Below, one piece after another: positions 19,989 through 30,400 of a stretch of DNA of 64,000 nucleotides. Position numbers and translations under genes: made by a program. The stretch spans positions 6,623,584-6,687,583 of the forward strand of contig NC_009142.1 of assembly GCF_000062885.1 (NCBI RefSeq), read 5' to 3'. Within the stretch, counting starts at the first letter, position 1. Each line of letters opens with the position of its first letter. Origin of the DNA: Saccharopolyspora erythraea NRRL 2338. Lineage in GTDB: Bacteria > Actinomycetota > Actinomycetes > Mycobacteriales > Pseudonocardiaceae. A model generated the notes under the pieces. The model worked only from the letters and a program-made list of their open reading frames with translations, did no database searches and was not told the DNA's origin.

Positions 19989-20969
19989 TCACACGTCCGC
20001 CCGCAGGATCTCGCGTACCTCGTCGACGTCGCGGTGCATCTGCTCGATCAGCGCGTCCGCCGAGTCGAACCGCACCTGGCCGCGCAGCCGCCGCACGAAG
20101 TCCAGGTCGACCTGCTCGCCGTAGAAGTCGGCGTCGATGTCGAGCACGAACGCCTCGACGGTGCGCTCGGTGCCGGAGAAGGTCGGGTTGCTGCCCACCG
20201 ACACCGCCGCGGGCAGCGCGGGCCCCGGCTCGGCTGCGCCGCGGAGCCGGTGGGTGAACCAGCAGGCGTAGATGCCGTCGGCGGGGATCGCGGCGTAAGC
20301 GGGCGTGTTCAGGTTCGCCGTGGGGAAGCCGAGTTCCTTGCCGCCGCGTCCCGCGCCGCGCACGACGATGCCCTCCAGGCGGTGGTACCTGCCGAGAGCG
20401 GACGCGGCGGCGACGACGTCACCGGCGTCGATGCACGAGCGGATGTAGGTGGAGGAGAAGGTCACCGAGCCGTCGTCACCGTCGCGCTCGGCGGGGCCGG
20501 TCAGCAGGGCGTCGGTCTCCACCTCGAAGCCGAACCGCTCGCCGAGCTGCTCCAGCGCGGTGATGTCGCCGGCCGCCTTGTGCCCGAAGCGGAAGTTCTC
20601 GCCGACCACGACCACCGCCGCGTGCAGGCGCTCGACGAGCACCTCGTGCACGAACTGGTCGGCCGGGATCCGGGAGACCTCCTGAGTGAACGGCAGCACG
20701 CAGAAGACGTCGACCCCGAGCTGCTCGGCGAGTTCGGCGCGCCTGCGCAGGGTGGTGAGCTGGGCCGGGTGGCTGCCCGGGCGCACGACCTCCGCCGGGT
20801 GCGGGTCGAAGGTCATCAGCACGCACGGCAGACCGCGCCGTCGGGCGCGCTGGACCGCGTGGGTGATGAGCTGCTGGTGGCCGCGATGTATCCCATCGAA
20901 GACCCCGATGGTGACCACGCACCGACCCCAGCCGCCGGGAAGCTGCTCCAAACCGCGCCATCGCTGCAC
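19989..20969 (-). CDS. ribF: bifunctional riboflavin kinase / FMN adenylyltransferase
   Basis: Makes FMN and then FAD from riboflavin. The 326-residue protein has an N-terminal adenylyltransferase with TIGVFDGIHRGHQQLI and TFDPHPAEVV, VVGENFRFGHKAAGD, and SSTYIR. The C-terminal kinase has GRGGKELGFPTANL, GIYACW, SVGSNPTF and VEAFVLDIDADFYGEQV. GTG 20969 begins the conserved VQRWRGLEQLPGGWGRCVV; the longer in-frame extension is unlike the family. It lies downstream of truB and the small lipoprotein gene, matching the common truB-ribF order. Confidence 0.96.
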   Translation of the reverse strand: MQRWRGLEQLPGGWGRCVVTIGVFDGIHRGHQQLITHAVQRARRRGLPCVLMTFDPHPAEVVRPGSHPAQLTTLRRRAELAEQLGVDVFCVLPFTQEVSRIPADQFVHEVLVERLHAAVVVVGENFRFGHKAAGDITALEQLGERFGFEVETDALLTGPAERDGDDGSVTFSSTYIRSCIDAGDVVAAASALGRYHRLEGIVVRGAGRGGKELGFPTANLNTPAYAAIPADGIYACWFTHRLRGAAEPGPALPAAVSVGSNPTFSGTERTVEAFVLDIDADFYGEQVDLDFVRRLRGQVRFDSADALIEQMHRDVDEVREILRADV

Positions 20970-21049
20970 GGCCCGCAAGCCTACTGCCGCCACTCCGGTC
21001 GGTTGCCATGCCACCGGGTGAGTACCGGCGGCACGGCGTTCCCGGCGCC

Positions 21050-21664
21050 TCAAGACGTGTAGTCGCCGAAGGGGACGGCCCTGAGGACCGCGCCCTCGCA
21101 CACGTTCATCTTCGAGTCCTCGCCGCGGTTGACGGGGATCTCGACGGCGTCCCCGCCCGCCGGCGGCGTGACCGACACCGCGCCGGGCGTGTCGCAACCG
21201 GGCGTCGAGGTCCACGACATGCGGAAGGTGGCCAGGTCGCCGACCGCGTCCAGCACCATCGGCCGGACCACGCCGTGCCCGTCGTCGGGGACCTGCTCGA
21301 CGACGACCGGCAGCCGGTCACCGCCCTCCGAACCGCGCATCAACTCGACGGCCGCGCGGCCGTCCAGCACGCACGGGGTCATGTTCTGGCTGGTCTTGGT
21401 CACGCCGACGCTCCCGGAGCCGGCGAACTCGCCCGGCTGCTCGTGGCTGTTGAACGTGGCTTCCAGATCACCGGCGAGACAGGGGCGCAAGTCGTCGCCG
21501 GCCGGCATGCCGGCCGACTCCGCGGCGACCTGCTGGTTCCGGACCGGCTGCTGGTCCTCGATCACCTGGCCGGAGGCGTCCGGCCCCGCACCGCCCGCCG
21601 CGCATCCGCTGAGCGCCAGGCCCGCCGCCACCGCAACCGCCGTGCCCACGATCCGCTTGCGCAT
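21050..21664 (-). CDS. lipoprotein
   Basis: A 204-residue lipoprotein with signal RKRIVGTAVAVAAGLALSGC (lipobox LSGC) and a mature beta-rich domain. The four other cysteines are RPCLAGD, TPCVLDG, PGCDTPG and NVCEGAV, probably two disulfides. This pattern resembles actinobacterial DUF4232-like secreted proteins (tentative). The ATG at 21664 has GAGGAG six bases before it. Because of a frameshift at the end of truB, the same frame is open from truB straight into this gene. It lies between truB and ribF. Confidence 0.8.
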   Translation of the reverse strand: MRKRIVGTAVAVAAGLALSGCAAGGAGPDASGQVIEDQQPVRNQQVAAESAGMPAGDDLRPCLAGDLEATFNSHEQPGEFAGSGSVGVTKTSQNMTPCVLDGRAAVELMRGSEGGDRLPVVVEQVPDDGHGVVRPMVLDAVGDLATFRMSWTSTPGCDTPGAVSVTPPAGGDAVEIPVNRGEDSKMNVCEGAVLRAVPFGDYTS

Positions 21665-21801
21665 GAAGAACTCCTCGAACGTCCACTGCAGAACTGATCT
21701 CTGGACGTTCCGGGAGCGAAGGGGTTCCGGTGGGGTGAACTCAGTCACACCCGTTCGGCCGCAGGAAAGCCTCGCGCGCCGTCGGCGGAGGGCCGCCCGG
21801 G

Positions 21802-22711
21802 TCAGCCCGCCGGAGCGAGCACCAGCACCGGTTTGGCCCCTGGGACCCTGGTCGCGCACCAGGGCGATCGCCCGGCCGTCCGGGTCGAACACGCCGTAGG
21901 TGCCCTTCAGCCCGGCCGCCGGGACCGCCTGCCCGTGCGCGAGCGCCCGCGCCGCGGCGGTGTCCACATCGGTCCGCCGGAACGCGGCCTCCACCGCGCG
22001 GTCCAGGTCCATGGACAGCCCCGGCTCCTCCTCCAGCGCGTCGAGGGTGCGCGCGGTGGCCAGCCCGAACGGGCCGACCCTGGTGCGCCGCAGCGCGGCG
22101 AGGTGGCCGCCGACGCCGAGACCGGCGCCCAGGTCGCGTGCGAGGGCGCGCACGTAGGTGCCCGACGAGCACTCGACGAGCACGTCCAGCTCGGTCGCCG
22201 CCTCGGCCCGGCGCAGCGCGAGCACGTCGAAGCGCGACACCGTGACCGGGCGCGCCGCGAGCTCGACCTGCTCCCCGGACCGCGCGATCTCGTACGCGCG
22301 GCGGCCGTTGACCTTGACAGCGCTGACCGAGCTGGGGACCTGCTGGAGCTCGCCGGTCAGCTCCGCGACACCGGCGCGGACCGCGTCCTCGGCGACCTCG
22401 GACGCGTCGGCCTCCGACAGCACCTCGCCCTCGGCGTCGTCGGTGGTCGTCGCCGCGCCGAGGCGGATGGTGGCCAGGTACGCCTTGGTGTCCATGGCCA
22501 GGTGGCCCAGCAGCTTCGTCGCGCGTTCCAGCCCCAGCACGAGCACCCCGGTCGCCATCGGGTCCAGCGTCCCGGCGTGGCCGACCTTGCGGGTGCCCAT
22601 GATCCGCCGCACGCGGGCGACGACGTCGTGGGAGGTCATCCCCGCGGGCTTGTCGACCACGAGGAGGCCGGGCGGGACGGGCGGACGATTCCGACGGGAA
22701 CGCTCAGACAC
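21802..22711 (-). CDS. truB: tRNA pseudouridine-55 synthase, frameshifted near its C-terminus
   Basis: Converts U55 of the tRNA T-loop to pseudouridine. Seen: GLLVVDKPAGMTSHDVV, the catalytic aspartate motif VGHAGTLDPMATGVL, VPSSVSAVKVNGRRAYE, CSSGTYVRALARDLG and C-terminal GTYGVFDPDGRAIALVRDQG. After GPR the given frame runs on without a stop into the downstream lipoprotein. Dropping one base from the C4 run at 21837-21840 gives instead a normal ending (GPRAKPVLVLAPAG) and a stop at 21802. The repaired length of 302 residues fits the family. Either a real one-base insertion or a sequencing error is possible; the catalytic part is intact. Confidence 0.93.
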
Positions 22712-22807
22712 GGCCGCCCATCATCCCCGACCCGTCACCGCCCCACGCATCCGGCCGCCGATAAGGTGAACGCCGGTTCGACGGCAGGTGGCGCGGGAGG
22801 TGGCGCG

Positions 22808-23308
22808 GTGGCGTTCCGGGAGATCCGGCGGTTCGGCGACCCGGTGCTGCGCACCCCCGCCGAGCCGGTCACGGTGTTCGACGACCGGCTGCGCTCGGTC
22901 GTGGCCGACCTGCTCGACACCGTCGACGCGCCCGGCCACGCCGGGCTGGCCGCCCCGCAGATCGGCGTGGGCATCCGCGCGTTCAGCTACAACGTCGACG
23001 GCGAGATCGGCTACGTGGTCAACCCGGAGGTCGTGGAGCTGTCGGAGGAGCAGCAGGAGGGCCCCGAGGGCTGCCTGTCGGTTCCGGAGCTGTGGTTCGA
23101 CACCCCCCGGGCGCGGCACGCCGTGGTCCGCGGGGTCGACGCCGACAACGAGCCGGTCACGGTCTCCGGCAGCGGCCTGATGGCGCGCTGCCTCCAGCAC
23201 GAGACCGACCACCTCGACGGGATGATCTACGTCCAGCGCCTCGCCCCGGACCGGCGGCGCGACGCGCTGCGCCGGATCCGGGAGACCGACTGGTTCTGGC
23301 AGCGCTGA
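22808..23308 (+). CDS. def: peptide deformylase
   Basis: Removes the N-formyl group from nascent proteins using a metal ion. The 166-residue protein carries all three motifs: GLAAPQIGVG, EGCLSVP with the metal cysteine, and QHETDHLDG with the metal histidines and catalytic glutamate. The GTG at 22808 follows GGGAGG. It is the only plus-strand gene in this part of the housekeeping block and is divergent from truB. Confidence 0.96.
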   Translation: MAFREIRRFGDPVLRTPAEPVTVFDDRLRSVVADLLDTVDAPGHAGLAAPQIGVGIRAFSYNVDGEIGYVVNPEVVELSEEQQEGPEGCLSVPELWFDTPRARHAVVRGVDADNEPVTVSGSGLMARCLQHETDHLDGMIYVQRLAPDRRRDALRRIRETDWFWQR

Positions 23309-23346
23309 GGTCCCGCGCCCGGGCTGTCGACGCGGGCGCGCGAGTG

Positions 23347-24672
23347 CTACGCCGAGGCACCGACCGGCGCGGTACCGGTGACCGCCCAGCGGCCGGAACG
23401 GGCCCGGAGCAGCAGCGTGACCAGCCGCAGCAGCATGAACAGGCTCAGCCCGGTCCAGATGCCGGCCAGGCCCCAGTCGAAGGCCAGCGCCAGCCAGATC
23501 ATCGGCAGGTAGCCGACAGCGGCGCTCAGCATCGTCGCGGTCCGCAGGTACGCGGCGTCGCCCGCCCCGAGGAACACGCCGTCCAGCGCGAAGACGACAC
23601 CCGCGACCGGCTGCAACGCCACGAAGAACCACCACGCGTGCCCGACCGTGGCCAGCACCGCTTCGTCGCTGGTGAACAACGCGGGCAGGATCCCGGACAG
23701 GGCGGCGAACACCACGCCGAGCACCACGCCGAAGCCCAGGCCGTACCAGCTCACCTGCCGGGCGATGCCCTCGGCCCTGGCCTTCGAGCCCGCGCCGAGC
23801 GCGGCCCCGACCAGCGACTGCGCGGCGATCGCCAGCGAGTCCAGCACCAGCGACAGGAACATCCACAGCTGCCACACCACCTGGTGGGCGGCCGCGCTCT
23901 CGGCACCGGTCCGCGCCGCGACCGAGGTCGCCGACAGGAAGCACACCTGGAAGGCGGCAGTGCGCAGCACGAGGTCGCGGCCCATGCCGAGCTGGGCGCG
24001 CATCGTGGGCAGGTGCGGGCGCAGCTCCACCCGCTCGACCACCAGGGCGCGCACGAACAGCGCGGCGGCGACGCTCTGGCCCACGAGGTTCGCGACGGCC
24101 GAGCCCTCCAGCCCCCACCCCAGCGGGTACACCATCAGCGGGCACAGGACGGCGGAGATCCCGTTGCCGACCAGCACGATCCGCAGCGGTCGCGCGGTGT
24201 CCTGCACACCGCGCATCCAGCCGTTGCCCGCCATGGTGATCAGCACCATCGGCGCACCGAGCAGCGCGATGCGCAGCCACCGCGCGGCGGCGTCGGCGAT
24301 CTCGCCCGGCCCGGCCAGCAACTCCGCGACGGGCACCGCGAACAGTTGCGCGAGCAGCAGGAGCGCCACGCCGATGCCCACCGCGAGCCAGGTCGCCTGT
24401 ACGCCCTCGGTCACGGCGTCCTGCCTGCGGCCCGCGCCGTGCAGGCGCGCGGTGCGCGCGGTCGTGCCGTAGGAGAGGAAGGTCAGCTGGCTGGAGACCA
24501 GCGTGAACAGCGTGCCGCCGAGCGCCAGCCCGGCCAGCGGGACGGCACCGAGGTGGCCGATCACCGCCGTGTCGACCAGCACGTACAGCGGCTCGGCGGC
24601 CAGCACGCCGAGCGCTGGGACGGCGAGTGCCAGCAAGCGCCGCAACGGCACCCGTTCCCCGCGATCGGACAC
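23347..24672 (-). CDS. MATE-family efflux transporter (DinF type)
   Basis: A 441-residue, twelve-helix transporter of the MATE superfamily, DinF branch. Seen: PLRRLLALAVPALGVLAAEPLYVLVDTAVIGHLG at the start, typical of the family, and the internal duplication with SLAIAAQSLVGAALGAG. Members exchange cations for drugs or other organic substrates. GTG 24672 has a GGGA site; an in-frame extension to 25356 overlaps the divergent CGNR gene and is not real. A dinF gene in the nrnA-truB interval is common in actinomycetes. Confidence 0.92.
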   Translation of the reverse strand: MSDRGERVPLRRLLALAVPALGVLAAEPLYVLVDTAVIGHLGAVPLAGLALGGTLFTLVSSQLTFLSYGTTARTARLHGAGRRQDAVTEGVQATWLAVGIGVALLLLAQLFAVPVAELLAGPGEIADAAARWLRIALLGAPMVLITMAGNGWMRGVQDTARPLRIVLVGNGISAVLCPLMVYPLGWGLEGSAVANLVGQSVAAALFVRALVVERVELRPHLPTMRAQLGMGRDLVLRTAAFQVCFLSATSVAARTGAESAAAHQVVWQLWMFLSLVLDSLAIAAQSLVGAALGAGSKARAEGIARQVSWYGLGFGVVLGVVFAALSGILPALFTSDEAVLATVGHAWWFFVALQPVAGVVFALDGVFLGAGDAAYLRTATMLSAAVGYLPMIWLALAFDWGLAGIWTGLSLFMLLRLVTLLLRARSGRWAVTGTAPVGASA

Positions 24673-24749
24673 GCTGTCTCCCTGTAAGCTACGAATGGCT
24701 GTTTCGCCCCTGACACTGTCCTCGTGCAGGGTACCGGTAAGGAGCGCCT

Positions 24750-25277
24750 GTGGACAACGCTGATTACACCGCCATCGCGCTCCGGCTCGCCAACGCCGAC
24801 CTCTCCAGCCTCGACGACCTGCGGGCGGCCCTGCACGACGAGCCGTGGTGGGCCGACCGCCTGCACGAACACGACCTGGACGTGCTGCGCGAGGTCGCCG
24901 CCGGCATCCGCCGCGCGCTGGACGCGATGGTCGCCGGCGACCCCGACGCGGTGCTCGCCGAGACGAACCGGCTGCTCGAGGCACATCCGCCAAGGCCGCG
25001 GCTGTCTGGCCACGGCGGTGAGCACGACGTGCCCAACTGGCACGTGCACGTGGCGGGGCCCGACGCTCCCCCGGCGACCGAGGTCGCCGCGGCGGCGGCG
25101 TGGGGGCTAGCCCAGGGCGTCGTCGACCACGGCACCCGGCGCTGGGGCCGCTGCGGAGCGTCCGGCTGCGGCACGTACTTCCTGGACACCTCGACGAACC
25201 AGGCCAAGCGCTTCTGCTCCGCGCGCTGCGCCAACCGCGTGCACGTCGCCGCCTTCCGCGCCCGCCAGCGCACCTAG
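24750..25277 (+). CDS. CGNR zinc-finger protein
   Basis: A 175-residue protein with an N-terminal ABATE-like helical domain and a C-terminal CGNR-type zinc finger: RCGASGCGTYFLDTSTNQAKRFCSARCANR (about 131-160). The family's CGNR tetrad appears here as CANR. It probably binds DNA as a stress-linked regulator (family knowledge). The GTG start has AAGGAG upstream. It is divergent from the MATE gene across 77 bases. Confidence 0.88.
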   Translation: MDNADYTAIALRLANADLSSLDDLRAALHDEPWWADRLHEHDLDVLREVAAGIRRALDAMVAGDPDAVLAETNRLLEAHPPRPRLSGHGGEHDVPNWHVHVAGPDAPPATEVAAAAAWGLAQGVVDHGTRRWGRCGASGCGTYFLDTSTNQAKRFCSARCANRVHVAAFRARQRT

Positions 25278-25372
25278 CAGCGGTGGTCTTCCGGGTCGCT
25301 GCGGCGGCCCGGAAGACTCCCGAGTCGGGCAGGCGCACAACACTCGGGAGGCGCACGGGCGGACGGCGTCGG

Positions 25373-26395
25373 TCAGCCGAGCAGCGGGGCCTCGTCGAGG
25401 GCCTTGCGCAGGGCGGCCAGGACGTCCCCGGCCTCGCCGTCGGCGGTGAAGCCGGAAGCCAGGCGGTGACCGCCGCCCCCGCACGCCGTCGCCGCGCGGC
25501 CGACGTCGACCCTGCTGTCCGCCCGCAACGACACCGACCAGCGCCCGGGCGCGGTCTCCTTCAGCACGGCCGCAACCTCGGCCTCGCTGGTGGTCCGCAC
25601 GACGTCGATGACGCTGTCGATCTCCTCGCTGCCCAGCCCGTCGGAGTCCGCCAGCCGCACCGTGGTGTGCACCAGCCCGAGCCCGCGAGCGGCCGACGGC
25701 TCCAGCTGGGCCGCGCCGAGCACGCCGGAGAGCATGCCCATCCAGCGGAACGGATGGGTGTCGAGCAGCGGCCGGGTGGTGGCCTCCGGGTCCACGCCCG
25801 CCTCCAGCAGCCGGGCCGCCATGCGGTGGGTCGCGGCACTGGCGTGCCGGAACGAACGGGTGTCGGTGACCAGGCCGGCGTAGAGGCAGCGCGCGGTCGG
25901 CAGGTCGAGCTCCACGCCCATCTCGTCCAGCAGCCGCAGCACGATCAGCACCGTCGCCTCGGCCCGCTCGTCGATCAGGTGATGGGTGCCGTAGCGGGTG
26001 TTGGCCACGTGGTGGTCGATGACCAGCACGTCACCGCCCGCGGCGATCGTCGCGCCCACCCGGTCCGACAGCGGTCCGAGCCGTTGCAGGCTGCCGGTGT
26101 CGCACACGACCAGCGTCGGCGGCACCTCCGGCACCTCCGTGGCGGGAACCACGAGCCCGTCGGCGTCGAGACTGCGCAGCGACACCGGCGGCTCGCCAGG
26201 CCAGCCGAACGACACGCGCACCGAGGCGCCCCGCCGCCGCAGCGCCCGGCCCAGCGCGAGCGCGCTGCCCAGCGCGTCGGCGTCCGGGTTGACGTGGGCG
26301 AACAGCGTCACGTCCGTAGCCTCGGACAGCAGCCTGGCGGCGTCTGACACCGCCGACGCGCTCTCGCTCGGCGCGGTAGGGCTGTGGCCGCTCAC
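25373..26395 (-). CDS. nrnA: DHH-family oligoribonuclease / pAp phosphatase
   Basis: Degrades nanoRNA and may dephosphorylate pAp. The 340-residue protein has the DHH domain with HVNPDADALGSALALG, VCDTGS and VIDHHVANT, and the DHHA1 domain with CGGGGHRLASGF. GTG 26395 has GGAGG upstream and the longer frame to 26503 is unlike the family. It follows rbfA on the same strand, as in most actinomycetes. Confidence 0.95.
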   Translation of the reverse strand: MSGHSPTAPSESASAVSDAARLLSEATDVTLFAHVNPDADALGSALALGRALRRRGASVRVSFGWPGEPPVSLRSLDADGLVVPATEVPEVPPTLVVCDTGSLQRLGPLSDRVGATIAAGGDVLVIDHHVANTRYGTHHLIDERAEATVLIVLRLLDEMGVELDLPTARCLYAGLVTDTRSFRHASAATHRMAARLLEAGVDPEATTRPLLDTHPFRWMGMLSGVLGAAQLEPSAARGLGLVHTTVRLADSDGLGSEEIDSVIDVVRTTSEAEVAAVLKETAPGRWSVSLRADSRVDVGRAATACGGGGHRLASGFTADGEAGDVLAALRKALDEAPLLG

Positions 26396-26521
26396 CGGTT
26401 CACCTCCATGCCGGGCGCGCCGGCCCGGCTCGTGCGGGCGCCGCGCGCCCGCCGCACGCGGATGGCCGCGACGCCCGTTCGGGGACGTCGCGACCCAACG
26501 CACCCGATGCCGCGTCCGGAC

Positions 26522-27022
26522 TCAACCACTCTGTGGCCCACGCCGCACGTCGGCGTCGCTTCGGGCCTCGGCGTCGGCACCGTCGGTGTCGTCGTCGTCA
26601 TCTTCGGTGTCGACGCGGTACGGGTCGGCGTCGCCGGCGTGCTCGGCGGTCGAGGCCAGCCGCGCGACCTCGGCGTCGGCCTCGCGGGCCTGCGCAAGCA
26701 GCTCGTCGAGGCGCCGCGCGTCGTCGGGCACGGTGTCGGCGACGAAGGTCAGGGTCGGGGTGAAGCGCACCCCGGTCTGCTGCCCGACCCTCGACCGCAG
26801 CACACCGGTGGCGCTGGCCAGCGCGGCGGCCGTCGAGGCGTGGTCGGCGTCGTCGCCGAACACGGTGTAGTAGACAGTGGCGTCCCGCAGGTCCGGGGTC
26901 ACCCGGGCGTCGGTGATCGTCACCATCGCCAGTCTCGGGTCCTTGACCTCGTACTCCAGCCCCGATGCCACGATCTGGGCGATGCGTTTGGCGAGTCTGC
27001 GGGCGCGTGCCGTGTCGGCCAC
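26522..27022 (-). CDS. rbfA: ribosome-binding factor A
   Basis: A 30S maturation factor that acts on the 5' end of 16S rRNA. The 166-residue protein has the KH-like core [50 protein letters not shown] (split over residues 5-60) and [28 protein letters not shown]. An acidic, aspartate-rich tail follows, common in actinobacterial members. GTG 27022 follows AAGGAGG. Confidence 0.96.
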   Translation of the reverse strand: MADTARARRLAKRIAQIVASGLEYEVKDPRLAMVTITDARVTPDLRDATVYYTVFGDDADHASTAAALASATGVLRSRVGQQTGVRFTPTLTFVADTVPDDARRLDELLAQAREADAEVARLASTAEHAGDADPYRVDTEDDDDDTDGADAEARSDADVRRGPQSG

Positions 27023-27070
27023 GGCGCACCTCCTTCGGGGAATCGGAGCCTCGGGGGGAGAAGCTCCGGG

Positions 27071-27367
27071 TCAGTCGTCCTGCGGCCCGACCATGCGGTG
27101 GCGGGCCGAGAGGAGCTCGAGCTCGGGGCGCCCGGCGACCGTGCGCTCGCAGGCGTCCAGCACCTCGCGCGCGTGCGCGGCATCGCTGGACACCGTGGCC
27201 ACCCCGATGAGAGCCCGGCGATGCAGGTTCTGGTCACCCGCCTCGGCGACCGCGACCTCGAAGCGGCGTCGCAGCTCGGCCACCACGGGCCGCACGACGG
27301 AGCGCTTCTGCTTCAGGGAGCGGACGTCACCGAGCAACACGTCCAGCTCCAGGACAGCGACGTACAT
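27071..27367 (-). CDS. DUF503 family protein
   Basis: A 98-residue protein of the YlxP/DUF503 family, conserved between infB and rbfA. Seen: MYVAVLELDVLLGDVRSLKQ followed by KRSVVRPVVAELRRRFEVAVAE, which matches the family opening. Its role is uncertain; the conserved context implies a link to ribosome assembly or translation. The ATG has GAGGA upstream. Confidence 0.92.
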   Translation of the reverse strand: MYVAVLELDVLLGDVRSLKQKRSVVRPVVAELRRRFEVAVAEAGDQNLHRRALIGVATVSSDAAHAREVLDACERTVAGRPELELLSARHRMVGPQDD

Positions 27368-27435
27368 GGGCGTTTTCCTCGCTGTGGGGATCGAGTGACC
27401 CCGGGGGCCGCGACCGCGGCCCCCGGGGCTCCCAC

Positions 27436-30400
27436 TCAGGCGCGGGGCTTCTCGCGCATCTCGTAGGTCTCGATGATGTCGTCGACCTTGATGTCGCTGT
27501 ACGACAGGGTCAGACCGCACTCGAAACCGTCGCGGACCTCGGTCGCGTCGTCCTTGAACCGCTTCAGCGACGTGACCGTGAGGTTCTCGGAGATAACGAC
27601 GTTGTCCCGCAGCAGACGCGCCTTGGCGTTGCGCCGCATGATGCCGTCGGTGACCATGCAACCCGCGATGGTGCCGACCTTGGAGGACTTGAAGACCTCG
27701 CGGACCTCCGCCCGGCCGAGCTCGACCTCCTCGTACTCGGGCTTGAGCATGCCCTTGAGGGCCTGCTCGATGTCCTCGATCGCGCGGTAGATGACCGAGT
27801 AGTACCGGATCTCCACGCCCTCGCGGTTGGCCACCTCGGCCGCCTTGCCCTCGGCCCGGACGTTGAAGCCCAGGACGATGGTGTTCTCGGCGGTGGCGAG
27901 GTTGATGTCGCTCTCGTTGATGCCGCCGACGCCGCGGTGGATGACCCGCAGCTCGACCTCTTCACCGACCTCGATCTTGGTCAGGGACTCCTCGAGCGCC
28001 TCGACGGTACCCGAGTTGTCACCCTTGATGATCAGGTTGAGCTGGTTGGTCTCCTTGAGCACCTTGTCCAGGTCCTCGAGGCTGACCCGCTTGCGCTTGG
28101 CCGCGTTCTGGGCCTCGCGGATGCGGGCACCCCGCCGGTCGGCGATCTGCCGGGCGACCCGGTCCTCGTCGACCACCAGGAAGGTGTCACCGGCACCGGG
28201 CACCGACGTGAAGCCGATGACCTGGACCGGACGGGACGGCAGCGCCTCGGTGACGTCCTCGTCGTGCTCGTTGATCATCCGGCGGACGCGCCCGAAGGCG
28301 TTGCCCGCGACCACCGAGTCGCCGACCCGCAGCGTGCCGCGCTGCACCAGCACGGTCGCCACCGGACCGCGGCCGCGGTCGAGGTGCGCCTCGATCGCGA
28401 CGCCCTGGGCCTCCATGCTCGGGTTGGCCCGCAGGTCCAGGGTGGCGTCCGCGGTGAGCAGGATCGCCTCCAGCAGGGACTCGATGTTGGTGCCCTGCCG
28501 CGCCGAGATGTCGACGAACATCGTCTCGCCGCCGTACTCCTCGGCGACCAGGTTGTACTCGGTCAGCTGCTGGCGGACCTTGGCCGGGTTCGCGCCCTCG
28601 ACGTCGATCTTGTTGACCGCGACCACGATCGGCACCCCGGCGGCCTGGGCGTGGTTGAGCGCCTCCACCGTCTGCGGCATGACGCCGTCGTCGGCGGCCA
28701 CGACCAGCACCGCGATGTCGGTCGACTTCGCACCACGGGCACGCATGGCGGTGAACGCCTCGTGACCAGGGGTGTCGATGAAGGTGATCGGCCGCTCGTT
28801 GCCCTCCAGCTCGGTGATGACCTGGTAGGCACCGATGTGCTGGGTGATGCCGCCGGCCTCGCCCGCCTGGACGTTGGCCTTGCGGATGGTGTCCAGCAGG
28901 CGCGTCTTGCCGTGGTCGACGTGACCCATGACGGTCACCACCGGCGGCCGCGACATGAGCTCCTCGTCGGAGGAACCCGGGTCGCCGAAGCTGATGTCGA
29001 ACGACTCCAGCAGCTCCCGGTCCTCGTCCTCCGGGCTGACCATCTCGACCTTGTAGTTCATCTCGCTGCCGAGCAGCTCGAGGATCTCGTCGGAGACGGA
29101 CTGGGTCGCGGTGACCATCTCGCCGAGGTGGAACATCGCCTGCACCAGCGAGGCCGGGTTGGCGTTGATCTTCTCGGCGAAGTCGGTCAGCGAGGCACCG
29201 CGGCGCAGGCGAACCGACTCGCCGTTGCCGCGCGGCAGCCGGACGCCGCCGACCGACGGCGCCTGCATGTTGTCCATGTACTCCTGGCGCTTCTGCCGCT
29301 TGGACTTGCGGCCACGACGCGCCGGACCACCCGGACGGCCGAAAGCACCTGCCGCGCCGCCGCGGCCACCGGGACCGCCCGGACGGCCACCGCCGCCGGG
29401 ACGACCGCGGAAACCGCCGCCCGCGGGAGCACCGGTACCGGCACCGGCACCGGGGCCGCCGCCACCGCGGAAGCCGCCGCCACCGCCACCGGGACGACCG
29501 CCGCCGCCACCGCCGCCGGGACGGCCACCGCCGCCACCGCCGGGACCACCGCGACCGCCGCCGCGGCCACCGCCGGGTCCGCCACCGGAGCGGGCCGGAC
29601 GCGACGGCATCATGCCCGGGTTCGGGCGCGGGGGCATCATGCCCGGGTTCGGCCTGTTGCCGCCTCCGCCGCCTTCACCGCGCGGGGCGCGGTCGCCGCC
29701 GGCCGGAGCGGTGCCGGCACCCTGGCCGCCGCCGCCCTGCCGGTCGGGACGCCCGCCCTGCGGGCCGCCGCGGCCGGGACCCTGACCGCCCTGGCGCTGG
29801 CCGCCGCCGGGACCCGGGCGCGGCGGACGCTGCGCCGGGGCGCCGCTGCCGACGCCGAACGGGTTGTTGCCGACGCGCGGCGAGCGCGGGCCGGGCTTGG
29901 GCGACTGCGGCTTGGGCGGCACGACACCGGCGTCGGCGTCGCCACCACCGCGGGGGCCGGGCTTGGGACCCGGCTTCGGGCCGGGCTTGGGACCGCCGGG
30001 CTTGGGACCGGACCGCTCGGAGCGCGGCTGCTCGGAGCGCGGCTGCTCGGAGCGCGGCTGCTCCGAACGAGGCTGCTCCGAACGAGGCTGCGCGGGCGCG
30101 TCGGCCTTGGCCGCCGGGGCCGGAGCCTCCTCGAACGGCTTGGTCTCGGGCGCGGGCGCCTTGGGACCCGGCTTCGGTCCCGGCTTGGGACCGGGCTTCG
30201 GGCGCTCGCCCGACGGCGTCTCCGTGCGCGGACCCGGCTTCGGGCCGGGCTTGGGCGCCTGCGCCTCGGTGCGGCCGGAGGACTCCGGCGGGCGGGGCGG
30301 CGCGGGCTTGGCGCCACCGGCGCGGCCGTTGGAGTCGCCGCCGCCCTTCTTGCCGCCGGACTTCGGGAACGCGTCCCGGAGCCTGCGCGCCACCGGCGCC

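Noticed and set aside
19816-19992. Longer start for the XRE regulator overlapping the ribF stop
   Set aside because: The four-base overlap is suggestive, but the added 59 residues are low-complexity and GTG 19815 has a strong ribosome binding site. Not fully excluded.
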